Positions 1 to 7,965 of a DNA stretch of 53,178 nt are shown in pieces. Source of the stretch: Parablautia intestinalis. Lineage in GTDB: Bacteria; Bacillota; Clostridia; Lachnospirales; Lachnospiraceae. The notes under the pieces are model-generated. The model worked only from the letters and a program-made list of their open reading frames with translations, made no database searches and had not been told where the DNA came from. The stretch covers positions 1 through 53,178 of the forward strand of contig RAYQ01000024.1 of NCBI GenBank assembly GCA_003612395.1. Direction: 5' to 3'. The position numbers and the translations under genes were made by a program. Position 1 is the first letter of the stretch. Each line of letters opens with the position of its first letter.

Positions 1-5
1 CCATC

Positions 6-34
6 TTGTAGCGTCCGACATTTTCTGATAAAAT
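6..34 (+). promoter_or_regulatory. Promoter of the small toxin mRNA
   Basis: A TTGTAG -35 box (6-11) and a TAAAAT -10 box (29-34) are separated by 17 bases, which predicts a start near 41 and a leader of about 100 bases before the toxin ATG. A hairpin CGGAGGG...CCCTCCG (79-99) lies in that leader. Confidence 0.5.
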
Positions 35-148
35 ATTCATACGGGTACTGCCATAACGGTAGGCGGCTAGTTCTTCTACGGAGGGACTGTGACCCTCCGA
101 TTACATAGAAACCTGCTTGCAGGAATCTGGGAAAGGAGGGCTAAGTGG

Positions 149-253
149 ATGTTGACGATTGAAGGATTGATTTCAGTGCTTGGCTTATGCCTGACCTGCT
201 TCGGTCTCGGATACGCCATCGGAAGCAAGGATAATAATAAACCACAAAAATAG
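149..253 (+). CDS. Small hydrophobic type I toxin peptide (34 aa)
   Basis: This 34-codon ORF begins with ATG at 149, nine bases after a strong AAAGGAGGG ribosome site (132-140). The peptide is one hydrophobic segment (residues 4-25, rich in Leu, Gly and Cys) followed by a polar tail with Lys, Asp and Asn. This is the layout of the TxpA/BsrG/holin-like type I toxins of Gram-positive bacteria, which insert into the membrane. The ribosome site can pair with CCCTCC at 93-98 in its own leader, a usual feature of such mRNAs. A convergent antisense RNA overlaps its 3' end. Family assignment is from size, composition and gene context, not from a search; any real toxicity is inferred. Confidence 0.6.
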   Translation: MLTIEGLISVLGLCLTCFGLGYAIGSKDNNKPQK

Positions 254-288
254 CCGCCCTTAGTCTGGAAAACTTTGCGGCTATTTTT
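246..288. terminator. Bidirectional terminator shared by toxin mRNA and antisense RNA
   Basis: A perfect 12-base inverted repeat, AAAAATAGCCGC (246-257) and GCGGCTATTTTT (277-288), has an A tract on one side and a T tract on the other, so it can end transcription from both strands. It overlaps the toxin stop codon. Confidence 0.75.
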
Positions 289-334
289 GCAAGTTATAAA
301 ACGGACTAGCCGTCTATCGGCAGTACCTTTATGT
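250..334 (-). ncRNA. Antisense RNA antitoxin
   Basis: On the minus strand a near-consensus promoter (TTGACA at 369-364, 17-base spacer, TAAGAT at 346-341) predicts a transcript starting near 334 and ending at the shared hairpin near 250. The RNA would be about 85 bases and fully complementary to the 3' untranslated end of the toxin mRNA, as in TxpA/RatA and BsrG/SR4. It carries no ORF. The exact ends are inferred from the promoter and hairpin positions. Confidence 0.6.
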
Positions 335-340
335 AAGTAT

Positions 341-369
341 ATCTTAGCAGATTTATGCGGAATTGTCAA
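341..369 (-). promoter_or_regulatory. Strong promoter of the antisense RNA
   Basis: On the minus strand TTGACA (369-364), a spacer of exactly 17 bases and TAAGAT (346-341) match the vegetative sigma factor consensus far better than the toxin promoter does, as expected if antitoxin must be in excess. Confidence 0.7.
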
Positions 370-603
370 ACGCTGCGGAGCTTTCCGCTGAAATCATTTT
401 ATGTCGGATTCTGCATAAAAGCAAGGGGATTTTGTCGAATCCCGTTTGTCGAATGTCGAATTGGGTGGGGTAAATGGGGTAAAAAGGGGTAAATCACTTA
501 CCCCTGGGGTAAAAGTCATCAAAATCTCACAGCGGCACAGGCGGTTATTACGGAGAAACAGGTATAGCTTAAGGCAGGCCGGAATATTTTTGCTAAAAAG
601 TGC

Positions 604-632
604 TTGACGTAAAAATCTTACTCATGTAGTAT
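604..632 (+). promoter_or_regulatory. bla promoter with BlaI-type operator 1
   Basis: TTGACG (604-609) and TAGTAT (627-632) are 17 bases apart. The dyad TTAC-TCAT-GTAG (618-629) overlaps the -10 box, so a bound repressor would block polymerase. The same dyad, TTAC-N4-GTAA, occurs at 676-687 and in front of blaI (4932-4943). Confidence 0.65.
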
Positions 633-675
633 TTTTAATATATTATGCAAATCAGATGTATTGTACTCTTAAATC

Positions 676-687
676 TTACCTTTGTAA
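676..687. promoter_or_regulatory. BlaI-type operator 2 upstream of the beta-lactamase gene
   Basis: The perfect dyad TTAC-CTTT-GTAA lies 58 bases after the first operator and shares its flanks (AAATCTTAC...GTAATATTTTT). A second weak promoter, TTGTAC (661-666) and TAATAT (685-690), overlaps it. Confidence 0.6.
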
Positions 688-799
688 TATTTTTTGACAT
701 AAACAGGCAATATACCACAGGAGAAGCTTTTAGGCATCCAATACCGGAAATAGAGCTGTATTTATAATCATCATTAAAATGAAAGGAAAAGTGAATTTT

Positions 800-1816
800 A
801 TGATAAAAAAGTTTTTGCAGGGAAAAACTTTTTTTATAAAGATAATAAGTAGTGTAATGACCTGTACTATTTTTTTAACAGGTTGTACCGGCAAGTATGG
901 TATGGGGCAAGAACAGGAGGAAACAATCAAAGATCAGGAGATTCCTGAGAATATAGAAATAAATGAACGGGAAGAGGATACAGGAGATTATCCAAATGAG
1001 ATAATGTCAGAACCGGAAGTATCGGAACCGGAAATAAAACAAACAGACTGGTCGGAGTATTTTGACGGATTAAATGGGGCGGCAGTCATATATGATGCTT
1101 CTGCTCTCAGATTGAACATATATAATAATGCACTTGCCGAAACAAGGCGGTCGCCATGTTCTACATTTAAAATCATTTCCTCTCTGATTGCTTTAGAAAA
1201 TGGGATCATTGATCCTGATGATTCCATGCGAAAGTGGAGTGGCGAGGTATTTTGGAATGAAAAGTGGAATAATAATATTGATTTTAGCGAGGCCTTTCAT
1301 GAGTCATGTGTCTGGTATTTCAGGGAAGTCACAGACGAGATTGGAAAGGAACTTATGCAGGAAGAATTAGACAGGCTTTCGTATGGTAATTGTGATATTT
1401 CTGATTGGGAAGGAAGATGGAATGCAAATAACAATAACCGTGCCCTGACGGGATTTTGGATTGAGTCATCTCTGGCAATTTCTCCGAGGGAACAGACTGA
1501 AGTGATGGAACGTATTTTTGGGGAGGCTTCCGCCTATTCAGAAACAGTACGGAATGAATTAAAGGAAGTTATGCTGGTGGATGCGCACGGGCAGGCGGAT
1601 ATTTCTGTTTACGGAAAGACCGGAATGGGTAAGGCGGAGGGGATCACAGTGGATGCGTGGTTTACCGGATTTGCAGAAAATGCCGGGAGAAATATTTATT
1701 TCTGTGTTTATCTTGGAAGGACAGATGATAAAAATGCAACCAGCATGGCGGCGAAAGAAATTGCTCTCCGGCTGGTGTCGGATTATTGTGATACTTCCCC
1801 AGATGAGATGGAGTGA
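800..1816 (+). CDS. Class D (OXA-type) beta-lactamase, lipoprotein
   Basis: The product hydrolyses beta-lactams by an acyl-serine route outside the cell membrane. From the ATG at 800, residues 1-29 form a lipoprotein signal ending in L-T-G-C29. An acidic linker (30-85) follows, then the class D catalytic domain: S121-T-F-K124 (nucleophile and the lysine that is carboxylated in the family), S169-C-V171, Y195-G-N197 and K273-T-G275. All class D motifs are present, so activity is plausible. The linker makes it longer (338 aa) than typical OXA enzymes (about 265 aa). The ATG at 779 is in frame but has no ribosome site, whereas AAAGGA precedes the ATG at 800. Two BlaI-type operators upstream and blaI-blaR1 nearby suggest induction by beta-lactams. 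The BlaR1 sensor has the same fold, so a sensor-only role is the main alternative. Confidence 0.85.
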   Translation: MIKKFLQGKTFFIKIISSVMTCTIFLTGCTGKYGMGQEQEETIKDQEIPENIEINEREEDTGDYPNEIMSEPEVSEPEIKQTDWSEYFDGLNGAAVIYDASALRLNIYNNALAETRRSPCSTFKIISSLIALENGIIDPDDSMRKWSGEVFWNEKWNNNIDFSEAFHESCVWYFREVTDEIGKELMQEELDRLSYGNCDISDWEGRWNANNNNRALTGFWIESSLAISPREQTEVMERIFGEASAYSETVRNELKEVMLVDAHGQADISVYGKTGMGKAEGITVDAWFTGFAENAGRNIYFCVYLGRTDDKNATSMAAKEIALRLVSDYCDTSPDEME

Positions 1817-1833
1817 GATTAGTGTGAAATTAC

Positions 1834-1920
1834 AAATTTGTGCCGGAGCCACAAATTTGAATCACAGAGCCGAATCTGATATTCGGCTCGCGTGCCTACG
1901 CAAAACGCTCCGGCATGGAG
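1834..1920 (+). repeat. Structured leader repeat (family D) before the phosphoesterase gene
   Basis: The stretch folds as nested hairpins: GCCGGAGC (1842-1849) pairs with GCTCCGGC (1907-1914), and GAGCCGAAT pairs with ATTCGGCTC inside. A diverged copy at 35871-35962 precedes another membrane phosphodiesterase gene and keeps the pairing through paired changes. It ends in the GGAG ribosome site. Confidence 0.55.
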
Positions 1921-1927
1921 AATTTTT

Positions 1928-2749
1928 ATGAAGAAACGGTGGAAACGGATTCTGTCAGCGTTAGCGGCATTTATTTTTCTGTCTTTTTGTTACGCACGGT
2001 ATGTAGAGCCTAATCTGTTGGTTGTAAAAGAAATTGCAGTGGAAACAGATAAGGATATGGAGGAATGTAAGATTGTATTTTTTACAGACACGCATTTTGG
2101 CAGTCTGTATGATGAAGGGCATGCCGGGGAAATCGCAGACAAAATAAATGAGCTGGAAGCGGATATTGTGGTTTTTGGCGGCGATCTGTTTGATAATTAT
2201 ACAAGAGACAGGGAAATGCTGGACTTAGAATACCTGCAGAAGGAATTGGGCAGAATATACGCAAAAAGCGGAAAGTATGCTGTATTTGGTAATCATGATT
2301 ATGGAGGCGGTGCATCACGGATTTACCGGGAATTTATGGAAGAATGCGGATTTTGCGTATTGGTAAATGAATCTGCCTTTCTTGAAGAATACGGGATTGA
2401 GATTGTTGGGTTTGACGATTATTTGCTGGGAGGGACGGAGCCGGATTCCTACCTTTTACAAAGTGAAAACTTTCATCTTATCATAACCCATGAACCCGCT
2501 GGTTCAAAAATTGTGGAAGGATCAGGTGGGAATCTTATCCTATCCGGACATACCCATGGAGGGCAGGTATCAATCCCTTATTTTACAAGAAAGCGGCTTC
2601 CGGCAGGTTCGGACCAATTTGTAAAAGGGTTTTACAAAGAGCCGGTTCCTGTGTATGTGAGCAGCGGCATTGGCCTGACAAGGTATCCTTTCAGAATGTT
2701 TAACATTCCGGAAATTATTGAAATAAGAATCTTAGCCCGGAATATTTAA
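1928..2749 (+). CDS. Membrane-anchored metallophosphoesterase (YkuE/YaeI-like)
   Basis: This is a calcineurin-type phosphoesterase of 273 aa that acts outside the membrane, since an uncleaved-looking N-terminal segment (about residues 5-23) precedes the catalytic part. The metal-binding blocks are visible in order: F-T-D-T-H-F, G-G-D-L-F-D, F-G-N-H-D-Y and the late pair I-T-H-E-P and S-G-H-T-H-G-G-Q. Relatives such as YkuE and YaeI act on phospholipid head groups or UDP-diacylglucosamine-like substrates; the substrate here is unknown. ATG at 1928 follows GGAG; the frame is open further upstream, but that part is the leader repeat. Its 3' end overlaps that of blaR1 by 18 bases, tail to tail. 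It lies after the beta-lactamase gene and could be read through from it. Confidence 0.85.
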   Translation: MKKRWKRILSALAAFIFLSFCYARYVEPNLLVVKEIAVETDKDMEECKIVFFTDTHFGSLYDEGHAGEIADKINELEADIVVFGGDLFDNYTRDREMLDLEYLQKELGRIYAKSGKYAVFGNHDYGGGASRIYREFMEECGFCVLVNESAFLEEYGIEIVGFDDYLLGGTEPDSYLLQSENFHLIITHEPAGSKIVEGSGGNLILSGHTHGGQVSIPYFTRKRLPAGSDQFVKGFYKEPVPVYVSSGIGLTRYPFRMFNIPEIIEIRILARNI

Positions 2750-4519
2750 ATCAGAAAGAATGGAATGCGTCAGTTCGGCGGCGATAGAACCGGTGGCAAG
2801 ATTATCGTTTTGGATGCTTGTGGCAAAGAAATAGGTATGGTCTTCCTGCTCTATGTATCCAATGAACCAGCCTAGCGCATTTGTTCCATTTACTTCTCCT
2901 GTTCCGGTTTTGCCATAAATCTTACTGTTACCTTCTGAATACAGGTATATGGAATCTTTTACAGCATTGATGTTTTCCGGTGAAAAATCAAACTGATTGT
3001 AATATAATTTCTGAAGCATTTCAATTTGTTCAATGGGGGATATGCTCAGAGAGGAATCTGCCCAATAAGAGGATAAGTCTCCGTGGACGATTTGATTTCC
3101 ATAACCTGTTTTTTTGATATAGTCCCTTATGGCAGGGAATCCTGCCTGCCTGTCAATAGCCTGAAAATACCACGTAACGGAATTTAGCATGGCGGACTGT
3201 AATGTCTGGTTACTGTTCCATGCTTCATAGACATGGTATTGCCCGTCCCATTCCAATAAAGACTGTTCAGGGGAGATGATCCCGGCTTCAAGCGCGAACA
3301 GAGCGCTATATATTTTATATGTGGAAACAGGGGTAACGCGTGTAGCGGCACACTCCTTGTTGTAAATCTGCCATGCGTCATTTTCAGCATCGTACAAGAC
3401 AAAGCTGCCTTTGCTTTTTCCAAAAGAAGCATCCAGATCAAGGTATGTAATATTTTTGCCCTGCTCATGGAACACATAGCGGTCATGGTCAGCAGCAAGT
3501 ATAGACAGCACGGGGATAAAACCGGCCAAAAAAGCGGCAATGAGGCCATAGACTAAAAACCCGGAAAGGATTTTATAAGTGGATGCCTTTTGATAATTTG
3601 CAATATTTAAAATCCGTTTTTGCATTTGCGCCATACTTCCGCTAATGCCTGTGGCAAAGGGAAAAGGTGAGCGTGATATTTTTTCGGCAAAATTGATCAG
3701 GGTATTCCCATATTCTTTATGAGTGCCTGTTTCCAGCATTTTAAGGACGGAGGTGTCGCAGGCAATCTCACGGTCCGTTTTCATTTCCCGGCAGGCATGC
3801 CACACAAATGGGTTAAACCAGTACAGCACACTGGCGATATTCATAAGATGATTCATAAGTACATCCTTGTGCTTGTAATGGGAAAGCTCATGAAGCAGCA
3901 TATACCGTATGTCTTTTGCGTTATAATCCGAAATTAAATGGATGGGCACATAAATACAGGGCCTGAACATGCCTGCAATGACAGGGGATTTCAAAAATGC
4001 TGTGCTGTAAACAGGTATGCTTTTCGTTATGTTCATTTCCCGAAGACAGCCTTGATATATCCTGTACACATTGGGACTTTGCAAGGGCAGGGAGGTTTTT
4101 TTCAGGGCATGGAACCGGACCATGGATCTGAATGTTAGAAATATCATTCCTGCCATACCCGCAACCCATAAAACAAACAGCGCAAATCCGATGCCGGAGG
4201 GCGTTTTCTGACCGATGGCTATGCCAAAATCATTCATCCAGTTCAAGGGTCCGGACTGGTGGAGAGCAGCATTTCCATGGAAGATAGCTCCCTTATGAGG
4301 TGCAGCTATGGTCAGAAGGCTTTCTAACCATGAAAAGAGGGGGACTGACCGGACAGGCAGGAAAGGAATTGCCAGAAGTCCCAGCAGAGGAAACCATAAG
4401 TTATACTGCATCCGGCTGGTCAGCTTATTTCGGAATATATGTTTGGAAGCCAAAAAAAGACAGATGACGATACTGATAAAAATATTACATATCAGAAACC
4501 GGAGTGCAAAATTTCCCAT
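2732..4519 (-). CDS. blaR1: BlaR1-type beta-lactam sensor/signal-transducing M56 protease
   Basis: The protein senses beta-lactams outside and triggers loss of the BlaI repressor inside. The N-terminal half has several membrane segments (residues about 1-20, 35-55, 110-130 and 315-340) and the M56 zinc motif H210-E-L-S-H214. The C-terminal part is an extracellular class D-like penicillin-binding sensor with S399-T-Y-K402, a Y-G-N motif and a K-T-G motif. At 595 aa it has the usual length. Its ATG follows the blaI stop by one base, so the two are co-translated. The sensor is similar in layout to the beta-lactamase at 800-1816. Confidence is high because both diagnostic domains and the blaI partner are present. 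Confidence 0.92.
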   Translation of the reverse strand: MGNFALRFLICNIFISIVICLFLASKHIFRNKLTSRMQYNLWFPLLGLLAIPFLPVRSVPLFSWLESLLTIAAPHKGAIFHGNAALHQSGPLNWMNDFGIAIGQKTPSGIGFALFVLWVAGMAGMIFLTFRSMVRFHALKKTSLPLQSPNVYRIYQGCLREMNITKSIPVYSTAFLKSPVIAGMFRPCIYVPIHLISDYNAKDIRYMLLHELSHYKHKDVLMNHLMNIASVLYWFNPFVWHACREMKTDREIACDTSVLKMLETGTHKEYGNTLINFAEKISRSPFPFATGISGSMAQMQKRILNIANYQKASTYKILSGFLVYGLIAAFLAGFIPVLSILAADHDRYVFHEQGKNITYLDLDASFGKSKGSFVLYDAENDAWQIYNKECAATRVTPVSTYKIYSALFALEAGIISPEQSLLEWDGQYHVYEAWNSNQTLQSAMLNSVTWYFQAIDRQAGFPAIRDYIKKTGYGNQIVHGDLSSYWADSSLSISPIEQIEMLQKLYYNQFDFSPENINAVKDSIYLYSEGNSKIYGKTGTGEVNGTNALGWFIGYIEQEDHTYFFATSIQNDNLATGSIAAELTHSILSDLNIPG

Positions 4520-4520
4520 G

Positions 4521-4907
4521 TCAGGCGCCTCCTTTTTTGGGATCTTTGGTCAGAAGGGAGCGGAGCGTATTAATCTCGCTGTCTGATAATTTATCGTGAT
4601 CAATATAAGCAGAAAGCATAGCGGAAATATCACCATCATAAAAGCGGTTTAGAAAAGAACTGCTTTCCTGGCCAATATACTCGTCTTTATCCACTAACGG
4701 AGTATAAACAAATACCCGGCTGTGCTTTTCATAGGTAAGGGCCCCTTTCGTGACCAGACGCTTGATCAGAGTCTGTATCGTCTTTGGATTCCAGGAAGTT
4801 GTTTTGACCAGATAATCCGTTATTTCATTTGTACTAATTGGTGCATATTTCCAGACAACCTTCATCACTTCAAATTCGGCCTCTGAAATTTGGGGCAAAG
4901 TTTTCAA
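4521..4907 (-). CDS. blaI: BlaI/MecI-family transcriptional repressor
   Basis: This is a 128 aa winged-helix repressor. The N-terminal helix-turn-helix (residues 5-70, with I-S-E-A-E-F-E-V-M-K-V-V-W) matches the BlaI/MecI/CopY family, followed by a C-terminal dimerisation part containing the F-L-N-R-F region where BlaI is usually cut. Translation starts with TTG at 4907, eight bases after AGGAGG; I see no ATG nearby in frame. It sits behind a consensus promoter carrying a perfect TATTAC-N4-GTAATA dyad, so it should repress itself and blaR1 as well as the beta-lactamase gene, which has the same dyads. Confidence 0.92.
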   Translation of the reverse strand: MKTLPQISEAEFEVMKVVWKYAPISTNEITDYLVKTTSWNPKTIQTLIKRLVTKGALTYEKHSRVFVYTPLVDKDEYIGQESSSFLNRFYDGDISAMLSAYIDHDKLSDSEINTLRSLLTKDPKKGGA

Positions 4908-4929
4908 AACAGATACCTCCTGACTTAAA

Positions 4930-4979
4930 TATTACGGTTGTAATAAAATTATTATAAAACAGCCAGAGAATAGTGTCAA
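4930..4979 (-). promoter_or_regulatory. blaI-blaR1 promoter and operator
   Basis: On the minus strand TTGACA (4979-4974), a 17-base spacer and TATAAT (4956-4951) form a full consensus promoter. Just downstream lies the perfect dyad TATTAC-GGTT-GTAATA (4930-4945, read on plus), of the same type as the two sites before the beta-lactamase gene. Confidence 0.8.
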
Positions 4980-4994
4980 TGTCGTAAGCAGCCA

Positions 4995-5906
4995 TTACGT
5001 TTCGAACAGTCTGTGAAAAGCAAAGGTCTTTAAAAATTTATAAAAAATATCTGCTGCAAGGCTTTTGCCGCGTCCTTTATCAGAAACGAGCTGTATGGAG
5101 CGCTTTGGCGCTTCGCAGTTAAGGGGTATCTGCACCAGCTTTTTTGCTTTTAATAAGGGCAAAGCAAGGGTTTTGGGCACAAAGCCGATTCCAAGATTAT
5201 TTTCAATCATTGGCAGCATAAGGTCAGAGGTTGCCACCTCCATATCAAGCTCCAAATCTACCCCCTGTGCTATAAAAAAGTCTTTATAAAATTGATAAGT
5301 TGTGGTTCCCTGTCCTAATCCAATCCAGGGATACTTTTTTAAATCTTTCAGTTCCAGGGAAGTTTTACACAAATCCGAAAACTGATTTCCGCCTGCCGGT
5401 ATTTCTTCAAAATCCAGTACCTTTATGACGGAAAATGACCTGGGAACCTCAAAAGGTGTGGTGACCACTGCAAAGTCAAACTTACCGCCTGTAAGATGCT
5501 TTAGGGTTTCCAGAGTAGCATGATTATGGATTTTTATTTTAATTGCCGGATGAGCCAGCTTAAAATCATGCAGTGCGCTTAGAAGAAAAAGGTGCAGGGC
5601 GGTTTCCGTTGCCCCGATTTCTACGGTGCCGGAGCCCTGAGAATTCTGGCGGCATATTTCTTCCTGAACATCCAGCAAATGCCGGTATGCAATCTCCACG
5701 TGGGAATAAAGGAGCTTTCCTTCCTCCGTCAGGGTGATGCCTCTTGCTTCGCGGATAAACAATCTGCAGTTTAGCTGTGATTGAAGCAACTTCATAATTC
5801 TTGTTACATTGGGCTGGCTACTGCCAAGGGCGGTTGCCGCTTTTGTAATATTCCCGTATTTCGCCACAAAGTAAAAGAATTTGTAGTATTCAAAATTGAT
5901 ATCCAT
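4995..5906 (-). CDS. LysR-family transcriptional regulator
   Basis: This 303 aa protein has the LysR layout: a winged helix-turn-helix at residues 1-62 (N-I-T-K-A-A-T-A-L-G-S-S-Q-P-N-V-T-R) and a periplasmic-binding-like effector domain from about residue 90. The ligand is unknown. It is divergent from the MATE exporter gene and the two share an intergenic region with a perfect 16-base palindrome (5959-5974), the usual setting in which a LysR protein controls both itself and its neighbour. The start at 5906 has only a weak GGAA ribosome site. Confidence 0.9.
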   Translation of the reverse strand: MDINFEYYKFFYFVAKYGNITKAATALGSSQPNVTRIMKLLQSQLNCRLFIREARGITLTEEGKLLYSHVEIAYRHLLDVQEEICRQNSQGSGTVEIGATETALHLFLLSALHDFKLAHPAIKIKIHNHATLETLKHLTGGKFDFAVVTTPFEVPRSFSVIKVLDFEEIPAGGNQFSDLCKTSLELKDLKKYPWIGLGQGTTTYQFYKDFFIAQGVDLELDMEVATSDLMLPMIENNLGIGFVPKTLALPLLKAKKLVQIPLNCEAPKRSIQLVSDKGRGKSLAADIFYKFLKTFAFHRLFET

Positions 5907-5958
5907 ATAATTTTTATATTCCTTATATATATAATATATATTTTTCGTATTGCCATAA

Positions 5959-5974
5959 ATGTATTATAATACAT
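5959..5974. promoter_or_regulatory. Palindrome between LysR and MATE genes
   Basis: ATGTATTATAATACAT is a perfect 16-base palindrome in the divergent promoter region. It contains a T-N11-A core as expected for LysR binding sites, and its centre reads TATAAT, so a bound protein would cover a -10 box. Confidence 0.5.
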
Positions 5975-6032
5975 CTTCGGAAAGAGGTAAAGCATTGTAG
6001 CGAGAGCTTTGATCGGGAAAGGATTTGATTTT

Positions 6033-7409
6033 ATGAATAAAGATTTGACAGTGGGAAAACCGGAGACAGTATTATGGAGGTTTTGCCTGCCTTTGTTTGG
6101 CAGCATTATCTTTCAGCAGCTTTACAATATAGCAGACAGTCTGGTGGCAGGCAAATTCATCGGAGAAAATGCGCTGGCAGCCGTGGGAAACAGTTATGAA
6201 ATCACTTTGATTTTTATTGCCTTTGCTTTTGGATGCAATATGGGGTGCTCTGTGATCACTTCGCAGCTGTTTGGGTCGAAGGATTACGGCAGATTAAAAA
6301 CCGCGGTATCCACTGCCTGTATTTTCAGCTCTGTTCTTTGCGCGGCACTGATGGCGGCAGGTATTTTGGGGTGCAGCCCTTTACTTGAATTGATTAAAAC
6401 GCCGGGAGAAGTATTTTCTGATTCAAAGCTGTATCTGGATATTTATATATGGGGCCTTCCCTTTGTCTTTTTTTATAATATTGCCACCGGAATTTTTTCG
6501 GCGTTAGGGGATTCAAAGACGCCTTTCTACTTTCTGGCGGCATCTTCCACATCCAATATAGCGGTGGATATTTTGTTTGTAAAGGCGTTTCACATGGGGG
6601 TGGCAGGTGTAGCCTGGGCTACCTTTTTGTGCCAGGGCATCAGCTGCCTGATGGCGGTTTTCAGTGTATGGAAAAGGCTTAACAAAATTGAGATTAAAGG
6701 CAGGGCGCCTTTATTTGACATAGAGCTTTTGAAAAAAATTTTGATCGTTGCTGTCCCGAGCATTCTGCAGCAGAGCTTTATTTCCGTGGGGAATATTCTC
6801 ATTCAAAGTGTAATCAACGGGTTTGGCGCTTCCGTTATGGCGGGGTATTCGGCGGCTGTTAAACTGAACAATATGGTGATTACTTCATACACCACAATCG
6901 GCAATGGAATTTCCAACTTTGCGGCGCAGAACATGGGGGCCAGTAAGTATGGCCGGATAAAAGAGGGCTTCCGGGCAGGGATTAAGATGGTCTGGTGTCT
7001 GTGTGTTCCGTTCTGTATTCTTTACATATTTTTTGGAAGGTACCTTCTTTTACTGTTTATGGAAAAGGGATCTGCTGCAGCGATGATGACGGGCAGAGAA
7101 TTTTTGGGTATCCTGGCTCCCTTTTATTTTGTGGTATCGGCCAAATTGGTTGCAGATGGTATTCTGCGGGGAATCAGCGCCATGGGACAGTTCATGGCCG
7201 CTACCTTTACGGACCTGATTTTGCGCGTGGTTTTGGCCTTTGCTTTTTCCGGCTGGTTAAATTCGGCAACAGGCATATGGTGTGCATGGCCTGTTGGGTG
7301 GACGGTGTCCATGACACTTTCCGTTTTCTTTTATAGACAAAAATGTAATAAGCTTGTAAAATGTAAAAAACTCGTGCAGGGGGTGAGCGAAGCAAAGGAG
7401 GACAGCTAA
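6033..7409 (+). CDS. MATE-family multidrug efflux transporter
   Basis: This is a 458 aa inner-membrane cation/drug antiporter with about twelve membrane segments and the family's duplicated halves. Family hallmarks include P-L-F-G-S-I-I-F-Q-Q-L-Y-N-I-A-D near the N terminus and V-P-S-I-L-Q-Q-S at the start of the second half. Substrates cannot be read from the sequence. ATG at 6033 follows GGGAAAGGA; the TTG at 6009 is in frame but lacks a site. The next gene begins directly after its stop, so the two form an operon probably controlled by the divergent LysR protein. Confidence 0.9.
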   Translation: MNKDLTVGKPETVLWRFCLPLFGSIIFQQLYNIADSLVAGKFIGENALAAVGNSYEITLIFIAFAFGCNMGCSVITSQLFGSKDYGRLKTAVSTACIFSSVLCAALMAAGILGCSPLLELIKTPGEVFSDSKLYLDIYIWGLPFVFFYNIATGIFSALGDSKTPFYFLAASSTSNIAVDILFVKAFHMGVAGVAWATFLCQGISCLMAVFSVWKRLNKIEIKGRAPLFDIELLKKILIVAVPSILQQSFISVGNILIQSVINGFGASVMAGYSAAVKLNNMVITSYTTIGNGISNFAAQNMGASKYGRIKEGFRAGIKMVWCLCVPFCILYIFFGRYLLLLFMEKGSAAAMMTGREFLGILAPFYFVVSAKLVADGILRGISAMGQFMAATFTDLILRVVLAFAFSGWLNSATGIWCAWPVGWTVSMTLSVFFYRQKCNKLVKCKKLVQGVSEAKEDS

Positions 7410-7877
7410 GTGGAAGTGAAAAGATGCGTGAAGGAATCTTTCTGTGTAATAGGGAAAGAAGGTTCTACAAAGGACGGAGAGGGATTTATACAAAGACTTT
7501 GGGAGGAGGCAAACGCCTGCTTTGGCGAGGTGGCTCATCTTGCCAGGAAAGATGAGAATGGAAATATCGCAGGGATATGGGGCGCCATGTCCGATTTTTC
7601 CCGTTCCTTTAAGCCTTGGGGAAACCGGTTTACGGAAGGCTTATATTTGGCAGGCATCGAGGCGGCAGACGGGGCCGAAGCGCCCCGCGGATGGGTAAAG
7701 TGGATCATTCCCGGATACGAATATGTTTATGTGAAATGTACGGAAGATAATCTTTTTGAAAAAATGCTGAAATATCTGGAAGAACAGGGATTAACGCTGG
7801 CAGGAGCCGTTCACGATTTTAACTGTCCGGCTGAAAACGGACAGGGATATATGTTTTTCCCCGTTCGCAGGCTGTAG
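7410..7877 (+). CDS. GyrI-like/effector-binding domain protein
   Basis: This 155 aa soluble protein resembles the stand-alone SOUL/GyrI-type effector-binding domain (the ligand-binding half of BmrR and Rob), with the late pattern W-I-I-P-G-Y-E-Y-V and a C-terminal F-F-P-V. It has no helix-turn-helix. Such proteins bind or sometimes hydrolyse hydrophobic cations and toxins. The GTG at 7410 abuts the MATE stop and follows AAGGAGGA at a good distance, so the two are translated together. Joint action in toxic compound defence is inferred from that coupling. Confidence 0.7.
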   Translation: MEVKRCVKESFCVIGKEGSTKDGEGFIQRLWEEANACFGEVAHLARKDENGNIAGIWGAMSDFSRSFKPWGNRFTEGLYLAGIEAADGAEAPRGWVKWIIPGYEYVYVKCTEDNLFEKMLKYLEEQGLTLAGAVHDFNCPAENGQGYMFFPVRRL

Positions 7878-7901
7878 AATTTCTCCCCGAACCTTTTATA
7901 T

Positions 7902-7941
7902 CCTCAGAAAAACGCCCTGAAAGCCGGGCTTTCTTCTGAGG
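7902..7941. terminator. Hairpin between convergent genes
   Basis: CCTCAGAA (7902-7909) pairs with TTCTGAGG (7934-7941), with an inner GCCC...GGGC stem. It lies between the convergent GyrI-like and methyltransferase genes and can serve both. Confidence 0.6.
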
Positions 7942-7965
7942 AATTTAAGCGTTAGGGTAAGCGGT

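Noticed and set aside
76-369. 97-codon minus-strand ORF over the toxin locus
   Set aside because: It overlaps the better supported toxin and antisense RNA and has no ribosome site.
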